DNA of 64,000 nucleotides from JBJYIN01 sp046237015. GTDB lineage: Bacteria; Pseudomonadota; Gammaproteobacteria; Enterobacterales; Enterobacteriaceae. The notes under the pieces were generated by a model that saw only the letters and a program-made list of their open reading frames with translations, did no database searches and was not told the DNA's origin. The position numbers and the translations under genes are program-made. The DNA is taken from positions 1-64,000 of the forward strand of contig NZ_JBJYIN010000010.1 in assembly GCF_046237015.1 (NCBI RefSeq). The letters are read 5' to 3'. Below, piece by piece: positions 46,476 through 54,691 of the stretch; within the stretch, counting starts at the first letter, position 1, and every line of letters begins with the position of its first letter.

Positions 46476-46862
46476 TCAACGTTGGGATGCAGATTTGATT
46501 GGCGCGATCCCTTCTTCCTCACATCGCGTCGCTGCTTCAGTGTTATTGCCATAATCAATATCGGTAACTGCATAGATAGGTTCTCCGATGTCCCTTGTGA
46601 GAACCATGACATAGAACACGTCGTCCCGTTGTATATATTGGCCTGCTTTGTTTTTTATACTAAAAAAACCGCAGATCGCATTCCCATTAGCAGAAACTCT
46701 GAGATTCGATATTGATGCCAGATCTGGCTCTATCAGCCTTTCTTTAAACGCGTTAAAGACGTTTTGTTCCTCTTTTACGGTGGCTGCTCGAATGGTTGTC
46801 TCATGAGTGAATGTGACGCTGGGGAGGAGTATCAGAAAAAGAGATAAAAGATTAACGAGCAT
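46476..46862 (-). CDS. predicted periplasmic protein, unknown
   Basis: The 128-residue protein has a clear signal peptide (MLVNLLSLFLILLPSVTFTHETTIRA) and no further membrane segment. Two cysteines in the mature part (AICGFFS and TRCEEEG) could form a disulfide. The body FNAFKERLIEPDLASISNLRVSANGNAICGFFSIKNKAGQY suggests a small alpha/beta domain. First gene of the five-gene run. I do not recognise the family; a periplasmic inhibitor is one possibility. Confidence 0.6.
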   Translation of the reverse strand: MLVNLLSLFLILLPSVTFTHETTIRAATVKEEQNVFNAFKERLIEPDLASISNLRVSANGNAICGFFSIKNKAGQYIQRDDVFYVMVLTRDIGEPIYAVTDIDYGNNTEAATRCEEEGIAPIKSASQR

Positions 46863-46948
46863 ATTGGTAGTTATCCTGCGGGTTGCGGTGGTAAGACACA
46901 GGCTCGCTCAACCTTTCCCCAGACGCTGGCTTCAGTCAGTTCCAGGGA

Positions 46949-46996
46949 TGTTTCCAACAAACAATGTTTCCAACAAACAATGTTTCTAACAAACAG
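46949..46996. repeat. tandem repeat, three 16-bp units
   Basis: TGTTTCCAACAAACAA occurs twice exactly (46949-46964 and 46965-46980), followed by TGTTTCTAACAAACAG (46981-46996). It lies 87-134 bp upstream of the first gene of the five-gene run, inside the 46863-47073 gap, where its promoter should be. Unit-number variation between strains is likely. Confidence 0.85.
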
Positions 46997-47073
46997 TGGT
47001 GTGAACAGATTGAAACGAGCTTATGATGCCAGCTAATGCGCCTTCGCAGAAGTATTGTATCGTATAAAACGCG

Positions 47074-47373
47074 TTATCGTCCTACATTGGCGTCGGCATC
47101 ATAACCCGCGTAGAAAAACCGAATAATGTTCGGATTGCCATATTCGGTGAAAAATTCCGCTACCCTTTCTCTTTCCAGCCCATATTGACGTGACAGCAAG
47201 CCCGCCTCAAAAGCCGCTTTCGGGCGATCGCCCTGTGTTTCGGCCAGGCTGTGGGCATAGCCACAGATATACCCTCGCCGATAGTCGTAGCAATATGTTC
47301 TTATTTCGCTGGTGGATTTCGGGTTTCTGGCTTTTAGTCCAGCCATCACACCTTTTCCAAAGTGGTTCCCCAT
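47074..47373 (-). CDS. DUF2623 (YghW-like) protein
   Basis: From the ATG at 47373, with GGAG six nt upstream, the 99-residue protein begins MGNHFGKGVMAGLKARNP and continues with YCYDYRRGYICGYAHSLAETQGDRPKAAFEAGLLSRQYGLERE. This resembles, from memory, the small E. coli protein YghW of the DUF2623 family. It has no signal peptide; function is unknown. The longer open frame to 47472 has no supporting ribosome site. It is separate from the five-gene run, 211 bp upstream of it. Confidence 0.68.
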   Translation of the reverse strand: MGNHFGKGVMAGLKARNPKSTSEIRTYCYDYRRGYICGYAHSLAETQGDRPKAAFEAGLLSRQYGLERERVAEFFTEYGNPNIIRFFYAGYDADANVGR

Positions 47374-47515
47374 AATTAATGCTCCAAAAACAATCGTTAT
47401 ATAAAATATAATATAACGATTGTTTTTCACTCTCCATAGGGGATGAGAAATTATTGATAGGGAAAAGTACAATGTCCTCGCGGATCCGGCGTATGCATAC
47501 TCAGGAAATCAAAAA

Positions 47516-48049
47516 ATGCCTTTACCAGAAAGATTAAAGCCTGTCAGACCAGATGGCGGCAAAAAAGAAGCCCTGTTGGCACTTTTGGCGGAAATTACCA
47601 CTCAAATTGATAAGGGTAAGCGAGAGGGGGATCCTGATTTACAGCGTCTGATTGCTGACTGGAATCATCAGGTCATCAGACCATGCCACTATGATGAATT
47701 CCGGGATTACCATTCGTATATCAGTGCGAGTGAATTTGTGAATACCGCCTTTAATCAGGAAAGATATGTTGACGATCTTCGGTACGAGGAATTATTAGCC
47801 ATCATTGATTTTGTTTGCAAAGAGGAAGGCGAGCAATCGGAGTGTGATTATGCTCTTGACTTGCTAACCCTCAATTTTAACGCGAATCCTTCGAATCTTA
47901 TCTATTGGCCAAACGAATGGTTTAACAACGAAGACATGCTCGATGTTGAACTGTCGAATGAAGAAATTGCAGCCTACCTGATGGAAAAATCAGGCCGACA
48001 TCTGTGTGCGCCAACGATAGTTTTGAAGTATCCGATACCTAATGACTAA
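47516..48049 (+). CDS. hypothetical acidic protein, possibly immunity-type
   Basis: A 177-residue soluble, acidic protein (LIADWNHQVIRPCHYDEFRDYHSYISASEFVNTAF and FNANPSNLIYWPNEWFNNEDMLDVELSNEEIAAYLMEKSG). No signal peptide or membrane segment. It is divergent from the DUF2623 gene. The combination of size, acidity and conserved tryptophan/aspartate patches recalls immunity proteins of polymorphic toxins, but I do not recognise a named family and no toxin is adjacent. Confidence 0.55.
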   Translation: MPLPERLKPVRPDGGKKEALLALLAEITTQIDKGKREGDPDLQRLIADWNHQVIRPCHYDEFRDYHSYISASEFVNTAFNQERYVDDLRYEELLAIIDFVCKEEGEQSECDYALDLLTLNFNANPSNLIYWPNEWFNNEDMLDVELSNEEIAAYLMEKSGRHLCAPTIVLKYPIPND

Positions 48050-48146
48050 TTTTTGACCGTGCTATATCCGCCATACTTCATACACAAAGGAGAAGCGTGG
48101 CGCATTTCGCTTTATACTACTGTGGTTTGTCCTCATGTTTTTACTG

Positions 48147-48275
48147 TTATACCCGTCATACTTCAAGTTGCATGTGCGTTGGCTGCGTTCAGTCACCCGA
48201 ATCACTTACTCAAGTAAGCTCATCGGGATTCCTTCGCTTGCCGCCTTCCTGAAACTTGAATTATTTTGGGTATAT
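48147..48275. repeat. nested palindromic intergenic repeat, short form (copy B)
   Basis: About 129 bp with the same ends as copy A (TATACCCGTCATACTTCAAG at the left, TTGAATTATTTTGGGTATAT at the right) and the same inner palindrome (CACTTACTCAAGTAAG), but without the 75-bp block. It lies at the right border of accessory island 1, before rlmJ. The remaining 93 bp to rlmJ is AT-rich. Confidence 0.82.
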
Positions 48276-48368
48276 GGTGATCGGTGGGGGGAGCGGTGGG
48301 GTAATAGATATTGATTTTGATTACTCACCAAAAAATAAAATCATTAAAATCAATAAGGTATAACCATA

Positions 48369-49211
48369 GTGCTAAGTTACCGTCACAGTTTCCACGCGGG
48401 CAATCATGCTGACGTGTTGAAACATACCGTTCAGAGTCTGATCATCTCCAGTCTGAAAGAGAAAGAAAAGCCATTCCTGTATTTGGATACCCATGCCGGG
48501 GCGGGGCGTTATCAGCTCAGCGGTGAGCATGCGGAACGGACGGGCGAATATCTTGATGGCATTGCAAAAGTCTGGTTGCGTGATGATATTCCAACCGAGC
48601 TCGACGCTTATATGCAGGCGGTCCGTACCTATAATCACAACGGGCAACTGCGTTATTACCCTGGCTCTCCGCTTATCGCCCGTCAACTTCTGCGTGAACA
48701 GGACAAGATTCACCTGACGGAACTGCACCCGAGCGATTTCCCACTGTTACGTAACGAATTCCAGAAGGATGCCCGTGCTAAAGTCGTGCGTGACGATGGT
48801 TATCAGCAGTTGAAATCGCAGTTACCGCCGCTCTCACGTCGGGGTTTTATACTGATTGATCCGCCTTACGAGCTAAAGACGGACTATCAGGCTGTAGTAA
48901 AAGGCATTCAGGAAGGGCATAAACGCTTTGCCACTGGCGTATTTTCGCTGTGGTATCCGGTCGTGTTACGCCAACAAATCAAGCGGTTACTGAAAGATCT
49001 GGAAGCGACCGGGATCCGCAATATTTTGCAGATTGAGTTGGCTGTGCTGCCAGATAGCGATCGGCATGGTATGACGGCGTCTGGCATGATCGTGATTAAC
49101 CCGCCGTGGAAGCTGGCTGCACAAATGAACAATGTGTTGCCGTGGTTACATCAGGTGTTGGTGCCAGCCGGAACCGGGCATACGTTAGTGGAACAAATCG
49201 TACCTGAGTGA
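48369..49211 (+). CDS. rlmJ: 23S rRNA (adenine-2030-N6)-methyltransferase RlmJ
   Basis: RlmJ (YhiR) methylates A2030 of 23S rRNA. The 280-residue protein begins at a GTG and shows MLSYRHSFHAGNHADVLKH, YLDTHAGAGRY (SAM loop) and the catalytic LIDPPYE (DPPY) with HPSDFPLLR. In E. coli it is directly divergent from prlC; here 3.4 kb of accessory DNA separates them. Confidence 0.96.
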   Translation: MLSYRHSFHAGNHADVLKHTVQSLIISSLKEKEKPFLYLDTHAGAGRYQLSGEHAERTGEYLDGIAKVWLRDDIPTELDAYMQAVRTYNHNGQLRYYPGSPLIARQLLREQDKIHLTELHPSDFPLLRNEFQKDARAKVVRDDGYQQLKSQLPPLSRRGFILIDPPYELKTDYQAVVKGIQEGHKRFATGVFSLWYPVVLRQQIKRLLKDLEATGIRNILQIELAVLPDSDRHGMTASGMIVINPPWKLAAQMNNVLPWLHQVLVPAGTGHTLVEQIVPE

Positions 49212-49323
49212 CCTGGCGTGATTTGATTTTTCCTATTACAACCATAGGCATTAACTTTGTGGGTTATAGGGCACTGGCGTTACACTCTAGGCAAATCTTA
49301 TTCACTTAAGCGTGGACTCTCTG

Positions 49324-50676
49324 ATGACCAAACACTATGACTATCTTGCTATTGGCGGTGGCAGCGGCGGCATCGCTTCAATTAACCGTGCGGCGATGTA
49401 TGGGCAAAAATGTGCGTTGATCGAAGCAAAACAACTGGGCGGCACTTGCGTTAACGTCGGCTGTGTGCCGAAGAAAGTGATGTGGCATGCGGCGCAGATT
49501 GCCGAAGCGATCCATCAGTATGGACCAGATTACGGGTTTGATACCACGGTGAACCAGTTTAACTGGGGCACGCTGGTGAAGAATCGTAGTGCCTACATCG
49601 ATCGCATTCACCAGTCTTACGACAATGTATTGGGTAAGAATAAGGTTGATGTCATTCACGGTTTTGCCCGCTTTGTTGATGCGCACACGGTTGAAGTGAA
49701 TGGTGAGAAAATTACGGCTGACCATATCCTGATTGCGACGGGTGGGCGTCCGGTGCACCCCGCTATCCCGGGAGCGGAATACGGTATTGATTCCGACGGC
49801 TTCTTTGAACTGGATGCATTGCCGAAGCGTACCGCTATTGTCGGTGCGGGCTATATTGCCGTGGAGATTGCGGGTGTACTGAACGGGCTGGGTTCTGAAA
49901 CTCACCTGTTTGTGCGTAAACACGCGCCGCTGCGCAGTTTTGATCCGCTGATTGTCGATACGCTGGTGGAGGTGATGAACACCGAAGGGCCAACGCTGCA
50001 TACCGAATCGATCCCGAAAGCGGTTGTGAAAAACGCAGATGGTAGCCTGACGTTGGAACTGGAAAACGGTCAGTCACAAACCGTCGATTGCCTGATTTGG
50101 GCGATTGGTCGTGAACCGGCGACGGATAACCTGAACCTGAGCGTCACTGGCGTGGAGTTGAACGGCAAAGGATTTATCAACGTCGATAAATTCCAGAACA
50201 CCAGTGTGCCTGGCATTTATGCCGTGGGTGATAACACGGGGGCCGTTGAGTTAACGCCGGTTGCCGTCGCAGCGGGACGTCGTCTGTCTGAGCGTTTGTT
50301 TAACAACAAGCCGGACGAACATCTGGATTACAATAACATTCCGACCGTGGTGTTTAGTCACCCACCGATTGGCACCGTGGGTTTGACTGAACCGCAGGCG
50401 CGTGAACAGTATGGTGACGATCGGGTAAAAGTGTATAAATCTTCTTTCACCGCCATGTACACGGCGGTTACGCAACATCGCCAGCCGTGTCGTATGAAGC
50501 TGGTTTGCGTCGGCAAAGATGAAAAAATTGTGGGTATCCACGGTATCGGGTTTGGTATGGATGAAATGCTGCAAGGTTTTGCGGTCGCCGTGAAAATGGG
50601 CGCGACCAAAAAAGACTTTGATAATACAGTGGCGATTCATCCAACTGCATCGGAAGAGTTTGTGACGATGCGATAA
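49324..50676 (+). CDS. gorA: glutathione-disulfide reductase
   Basis: Gor reduces oxidised glutathione with NADPH, keeping the cytoplasmic thiol pool reduced. From the ATG at 49324 the protein has 450 residues, as in E. coli. It shows the FAD motif AIGGGSGGIAS, the redox disulfide C42-VNVG-C47, the NADPH motif VGAGYIAVEIAGVL with the NADP-selective arginine region (FVRKHAPLRSFD) and the C-terminal catalytic HPTASEE. A start four codons upstream is less likely. Confidence 0.97.
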   Translation: MTKHYDYLAIGGGSGGIASINRAAMYGQKCALIEAKQLGGTCVNVGCVPKKVMWHAAQIAEAIHQYGPDYGFDTTVNQFNWGTLVKNRSAYIDRIHQSYDNVLGKNKVDVIHGFARFVDAHTVEVNGEKITADHILIATGGRPVHPAIPGAEYGIDSDGFFELDALPKRTAIVGAGYIAVEIAGVLNGLGSETHLFVRKHAPLRSFDPLIVDTLVEVMNTEGPTLHTESIPKAVVKNADGSLTLELENGQSQTVDCLIWAIGREPATDNLNLSVTGVELNGKGFINVDKFQNTSVPGIYAVGDNTGAVELTPVAVAAGRRLSERLFNNKPDEHLDYNNIPTVVFSHPPIGTVGLTEPQAREQYGDDRVKVYKSSFTAMYTAVTQHRQPCRMKLVCVGKDEKIVGIHGIGFGMDEMLQGFAVAVKMGATKKDFDNTVAIHPTASEEFVTMR

Positions 50677-50694
50677 AGGGTTTGTGGTTAAAGA

Positions 50695-50728
50695 AAAAAG
50701 TCAGGTGCTCCGGCATTCTGACTTTTTT
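50695..50728 (+). terminator. gorA terminator
   Basis: AAAAAGTCAG / CTGACTTTTT stem (50695-50704 with 50718-50727) with a T-rich tail. Confidence 0.8.
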
Positions 50729-50779
50729 GTTTTTTAGACCGTGCTGAAGAGAAGACGATCTTTCATTATGTCAATAACT

Positions 50780-50798
50780 GATAATGATTATCGTTATG
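50780..50798. promoter_or_regulatory. Fur box upstream of the siderophore-interacting protein
   Basis: GATAATGATTATCGTTATG matches 16 of 19 positions of the Fur consensus GATAATGATAATCATTATC. It is 214 bp before the start of the siderophore-interacting gene, in the 336-bp gap after gorA. Iron-responsive repression is the natural reading. Confidence 0.75.
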
Positions 50799-51012
50799 AG
50801 AGTTATTGTATTTACAATTCTGACCTTTTTTGCAATATTCCCTATTGATGAATGAATTTTTATCCCACTTTTAAATTTTCCCCTTACAAAATATGCCGGT
50901 ATACCTTTCACAGTTCAATGCCATTCAATCCAGTTGGTTGTGCCAACGGCCAGATATCGAGCATCTGTCAGGCGTAAACCGTTTCTTTTTTTATGTTCAG
51001 GAGTGATCCGCA

Positions 51013-51897
51013 ATGCCCTCAGTTTATCGGTTGTTTAACTTACAACTAGAGAGTAAAACGCTGCTCTCGCCTTCACTGATTCGTTGCGTATTCACTGGAC
51101 CGGATGTGCGCATGATGAAACAGGAAGCGCCGGATCAGCGTGTCAAGCTGCTGTTTGCCAGCGAAACGGGTGAATTAACGCCGATGGCGGTGAGCGATAC
51201 CTGGTATCAGGACTATCTGGCGTTGCCACGTGAGCATCGTCCGACATTGCGTACTTATACCCTGCGTGCCGTTTCGCGCGAATTGCAGCAGGCAACCATT
51301 GATTTTGTACTGCACGGTGATACTGGTCCGGCTTCCCGCTGGGCTAGTCATGCCAAACCTGGCGATACATTGCAAATCGTGGCACCGAATATTGATGCTG
51401 AAGGTGATAACGGTGGCTATGAATGGGCACCGCATGATGGGGTCGAGCACGTTTTGCTGATCGCTGATGAAACCGCGCTGCCCGCCGCGATGGGGATCCT
51501 TGAAAATCTGATGGCGCAACCTTCACCGCCGTCGGTACAGGCGTTTTTTGAAGTACCGAAGGTCGGGGACTGTATCAGTGAAAGTCCTTTTCCTTTTGCG
51601 CAAATTCACTGGTTACCGCGCGAGGAAACCGGTAGTCAGGTTTGGGGAGAGCGCCTGTTGGCCGCCGTAAAACAGGACGTCAATATTCCCGCCAGTGCTT
51701 GTGTAAAGGATGGTGAAGAGATTAAGGATACGCCAGACGGTGAATTGTTGTGGGAGCGAGCAACGGGACATAGCCCTTTTTACGCTTGGGTGGCGGGAGA
51801 GTCTTCAGCGGTGAAACGTCTGCGCCGCTATTTGCTTGATGAACGCCAACTGGCGAAAGAGACCATTAATTTCATGGCCTACTGGTCGCATCGTTAA
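51013..51897 (+). CDS. siderophore-interacting FAD-binding reductase (SIP/ViuB family)
   Basis: SIP proteins reduce ferric siderophores in the cytoplasm to free iron. The 294-residue protein has the FAD-binding RTYTLR motif (about residues 79-84), the FVLHGDTGPASRWA phosphate-binding segment, the NAD-domain start VLLIADETALPAAMGIL and the C-terminal FYAWVAGESSAVKRLRRYLL typical of the family. Ribosome site AGGAG is 8 nt before the ATG. It stands alone, with a Fur box upstream, and has no siderophore synthesis genes nearby. E. coli lacks a homologue at this place. Confidence 0.9.
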   Translation: MPSVYRLFNLQLESKTLLSPSLIRCVFTGPDVRMMKQEAPDQRVKLLFASETGELTPMAVSDTWYQDYLALPREHRPTLRTYTLRAVSRELQQATIDFVLHGDTGPASRWASHAKPGDTLQIVAPNIDAEGDNGGYEWAPHDGVEHVLLIADETALPAAMGILENLMAQPSPPSVQAFFEVPKVGDCISESPFPFAQIHWLPREETGSQVWGERLLAAVKQDVNIPASACVKDGEEIKDTPDGELLWERATGHSPFYAWVAGESSAVKRLRRYLLDERQLAKETINFMAYWSHR

Positions 51898-51907
51898 TAG
51901 TCTGAAT

Positions 51908-51929
51908 ATCAGGGGGAAATCCCCCTGAT
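51908..51929. terminator. hairpin between the siderophore-interacting gene and dsbG
   Basis: Perfect 9-bp stem ATCAGGGGG / CCCCCTGAT around AAAT, between convergent stop codons; likely a shared terminator although the T runs are short. Confidence 0.65.
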
Positions 51930-51939
51930 GTTTAATCAT

Positions 51940-52701
51940 TCACCCCTTGTTCCCCATCATTTCTGCAAACTGAGCTTCATCGGGCAATCCTACAACCTGC
52001 TGTAATTCATTGTTATCATTCATATAATAGATAGCAGGCGTGACGTTTGCACCGAGTTCATCCATGAGCGCCTGATTATTCTGGATTTTCTGCCAGATGT
52101 CGCGTGATGATGATTCAGAGAACGGGGGGACGGTTTTGCCATTTGATGATTCAAAGTCATACCATGCTTGTGCTGGATTTTTAGCCGCAAGGATCGCCGC
52201 CGCATAGCGGCTACTTTCCGGTTTTATCACGCCAACCAGCAGGGTTTGTAATTGCACTTTGCCGGATTTTACCCAAGGTTGTGCCTGGTTCCAAAATTGT
52301 CTGCAATAAGGGCAAAAAGGATCGGCAAAGACGATAATTTTTCGCGCAGCGTCTTGTGCACCTTCGGTAATATAGGGAGATTGTTGTAATTTCTCCCACA
52401 TTTCTCTACCTGCCGGTATATAAATGTCCTGTTGAATACGGGCTTCGCTTAAATTATTTCCCTTTTCATCATACATATATCCCGAAATCGCATGCTTGCC
52501 ATCAGGCATTAAATAAATGGTGACGCCCATACCTTGATAGCTTCCTAACCAGCCTTTTATTCCTCCGGGTGCGGTAAACGGTTTAATGATTTTAATACCC
52601 TGCTTTTCGATATTTTTGACAGCATCGGGGAGGTTGTCTTCTGCTAACGATGCGCCTGATAAGGTAAAGAGCAGGAGTGTAAAGAGCATTTTCTTTGTCA
52701 T
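51940..52701 (-). CDS. dsbG: periplasmic disulfide isomerase/chaperone DsbG
   Basis: DsbG is a V-shaped homodimeric periplasmic thioredoxin-fold protein that protects single cysteines from sulfenylation and is kept reduced by DsbD. The 253-residue protein has a signal peptide (MTKKMLFTLLLFTLSGASLA), an N-terminal dimerisation domain and the redox motif C130-P-Y-C133 in FADPFCPYC, with the cis-proline loop NVTPAIYYMND. I chose the ATG at 52701 over an upstream TTG. It complements dsbA, 50 kb away in this window. Confidence 0.93.
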   Translation of the reverse strand: MTKKMLFTLLLFTLSGASLAEDNLPDAVKNIEKQGIKIIKPFTAPGGIKGWLGSYQGMGVTIYLMPDGKHAISGYMYDEKGNNLSEARIQQDIYIPAGREMWEKLQQSPYITEGAQDAARKIIVFADPFCPYCRQFWNQAQPWVKSGKVQLQTLLVGVIKPESSRYAAAILAAKNPAQAWYDFESSNGKTVPPFSESSSRDIWQKIQNNQALMDELGANVTPAIYYMNDNNELQQVVGLPDEAQFAEMMGNKG

Positions 52702-53174
52702 GACGTCAGGTCTCTGGGGAGTCAATGTCGGATATATCCGCTCAAATCACCAAGTATAACGGTGGCCTAATTTGCTTGCCAAAAGCCAGCCTCGAAATAA
52801 AGCCGTACGTCAATATTTTTCCCAGGGCACTCTTCTGGTCAATACTATCTGTCCTAGCATGAAGGCCGCATAATCCGGTGCCGTTTTCTGGCTTGTGATG
52901 CGGATATACCCTATCCTGATGCCGATTTTCGGGTAGGTTACAACCATGCTCGTAAACCCGCTTAAGATTAAGATGAAATCCAGCCCGTGCTGACATAAAA
53001 CAGCATTGAGGCATCGATAAGCTGTCTTATACTAGCGAAACTCCTCTTGATGCCTGCTCATGCGGGCCTTGAATACGAGGAGATCGGATATTTTCAGCAC
53101 CTGGTTGAGTAACATCGCAGCAATTTGCGTTTTTTAAACAAAATGCAGTAGCACAGGATTGACGGAGAAGGCGC
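52702..53174. other. dsbG to yhjK-like intergenic region
   Basis: A 473-bp gene-less stretch with the divergent promoters of dsbG and the yhjK-like gene. A minus-strand open frame of 90 codons (52742-53014) has no good ribosome site and no recognisable family, so I leave it unannotated. Confidence 0.4.
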
Positions 53175-54365
53175 TTGCGGCTCAGACGTTCATTAACGAT
53201 TAAGCAGATGACTGCCGTGTCCGCCGTGGCACTGGTTACTATCAGTCTTTTTATCGTGATACAGCTTTTTCACTTCGTACATCAGCGTCGTGAAGATTAT
53301 GCCAGGCAACTGGAGAGCATTGCTTACTCTGTTCGTCAGCCCCTGACCGAGGCCGTTCTACAAGGGGAAGTTCAGCGCACCGAGGATATTCTCAATAATT
53401 TGTTACCCGTTGGTTTTCTCAGCCGGGCCGAAGTGCTGTTACCTGGGGAATTTCAGACGTTGCACGCCAATTTCCCAACGGAGAGACCGGTACCGAGCTG
53501 GGTTGCTCGTGTATTCAAGCTCCCTATCCGTATCTCTGTTCCGCTCTATTCGCCACCGCAAACGCAGAATACGACGCCGTTGGCACATTTGGTGTTACAA
53601 GCCGATTCTTACCGGATGTTTCAGTTTATTGTCAGTACGTTTTCAACCATGTTGGCGACATACCTGCTATTGGCACTAATCTTGTCGATCGCCATCACCT
53701 GGTGTATTAACCGGCTGATGGTGCATCCTCTGCGATCCATTATTGCTGAGCTACAAGGCTTGCCAACGGATGCGATCCCTCATCATCAACTCACACTACC
53801 CGAGTGGCATCAGGACGATGAACTTGGCGTATTAGTTCGCAGTTATAATCGTAATCAGCAACTTCTGGAACAGTCTCTTATTCCGGCAGCAGTACAGTAC
53901 GATTTACCGGGAGAGACCACGCTGTTACTCAAACTGCAACAATGCCTGTCTGAAGGTGTCCCATGCGGCCTGATGGTGATTGGTCTGACTCCGCCATTGG
54001 ATGTTCAGGGGGAGTCGGATGTGGCGTCGTTACATACCTTAGTCAATCAATTGAAAACAGCGGTTGAAACGTCAGGCGAATCTGCTTGGTTAGCATGTTT
54101 GGATCACAATGAGTTTGCGATCCTGGGGAAATCGCTGCCAGTGGAACCGCTGCAACGCTGGGCGAATAGTCTTGCACTGCAATTTAATACGCCATTCTCC
54201 CAAACGGATCGAACACCATTAACGGCTTGTATTGGCATTGTTCCCCTTATCACACCGTTGCAGGACGCTAAAAAAGAGGTCGACCTTTTTCTGGTTCAGG
54301 CTCGCTACGCCATGCAAGTTGCCCGTCATGAAGGGAAAAATGGCGTTCATATCTTCGAGATGTAA
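53175..54365 (+). CDS. YhjK/PdeK-like HAMP-degenerate GGDEF protein lacking the EAL domain
   Basis: The first 396 residues align with E. coli YhjK (PdeK), a c-di-GMP phosphodiesterase of HAMP-GGDEF-EAL layout. The N-terminus RRSLTIKQMTAVSAVALVTISLFIV is a membrane helix, residues about 30-150 a periplasmic domain, then a second helix (LATYLLLALILSIAITWCI), a HAMP stretch (RLMVHPLRSIIAELQGLP) and a GGDEF fold whose signature is degraded to LDHNEF. The protein stops at NGVHIFEM, exactly where the EAL domain should begin. It starts at a TTG with GGAG 7 nt upstream. dctA and yhjJ follow, as in E. coli. It probably has no c-di-GMP catalysis. Confidence 0.85.
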   Translation: MRLRRSLTIKQMTAVSAVALVTISLFIVIQLFHFVHQRREDYARQLESIAYSVRQPLTEAVLQGEVQRTEDILNNLLPVGFLSRAEVLLPGEFQTLHANFPTERPVPSWVARVFKLPIRISVPLYSPPQTQNTTPLAHLVLQADSYRMFQFIVSTFSTMLATYLLLALILSIAITWCINRLMVHPLRSIIAELQGLPTDAIPHHQLTLPEWHQDDELGVLVRSYNRNQQLLEQSLIPAAVQYDLPGETTLLLKLQQCLSEGVPCGLMVIGLTPPLDVQGESDVASLHTLVNQLKTAVETSGESAWLACLDHNEFAILGKSLPVEPLQRWANSLALQFNTPFSQTDRTPLTACIGIVPLITPLQDAKKEVDLFLVQARYAMQVARHEGKNGVHIFEM

Positions 54366-54691
54366 ATTGAATGTGCTAATTCACTGATAACCTTGTTTTT
54401 ATTATGGGATTAACCTTGTTCCGCGCTGTAAGCCTTGTTATTGCTGGCTTCATCGTTTTTTTTGGTGAGGTGGTATTCGATACAACTGCGCCTATTGTTA
54501 CAAATGAATTGCATGTCTGTTTCTAATTAACATTGGCTGAAGCGATTCACTTCTTATTTTTAACCTAACGTTCACAAACTAAAGTTATAAAACATTTCCA
54601 GCTTGTTATTGCGATGTTACTTTCCGGCGCAATCACAAGTGGCATTACCGTACCCTATGCTTCTTGTGTTTCCCCTCCATAGGACGCATAT
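54366..54691. other. dctA upstream region
   Basis: This 326-bp gap is AT-rich. I found no EAL-domain remnant in it (no EAL, DDFG or EGVE coding), so the truncation of the upstream gene is clean. The dctA promoter must be here; AGGA lies about 7 nt before its ATG. Confidence 0.45.

Noticed and set aside
46084..46479. Longer start (TTG at 46479) for the acidic accessory gene, giving a 4-bp overlap with the secreted-protein gene
   Set aside because: The ATG at 46449 has a well-spaced AGGA; the TTG has none.
52742..53014. 90-codon minus-strand ORF between dsbG and the yhjK-like gene
   Set aside because: No convincing ribosome site, no recognisable family, and it fills a promoter-containing gap between divergent genes.
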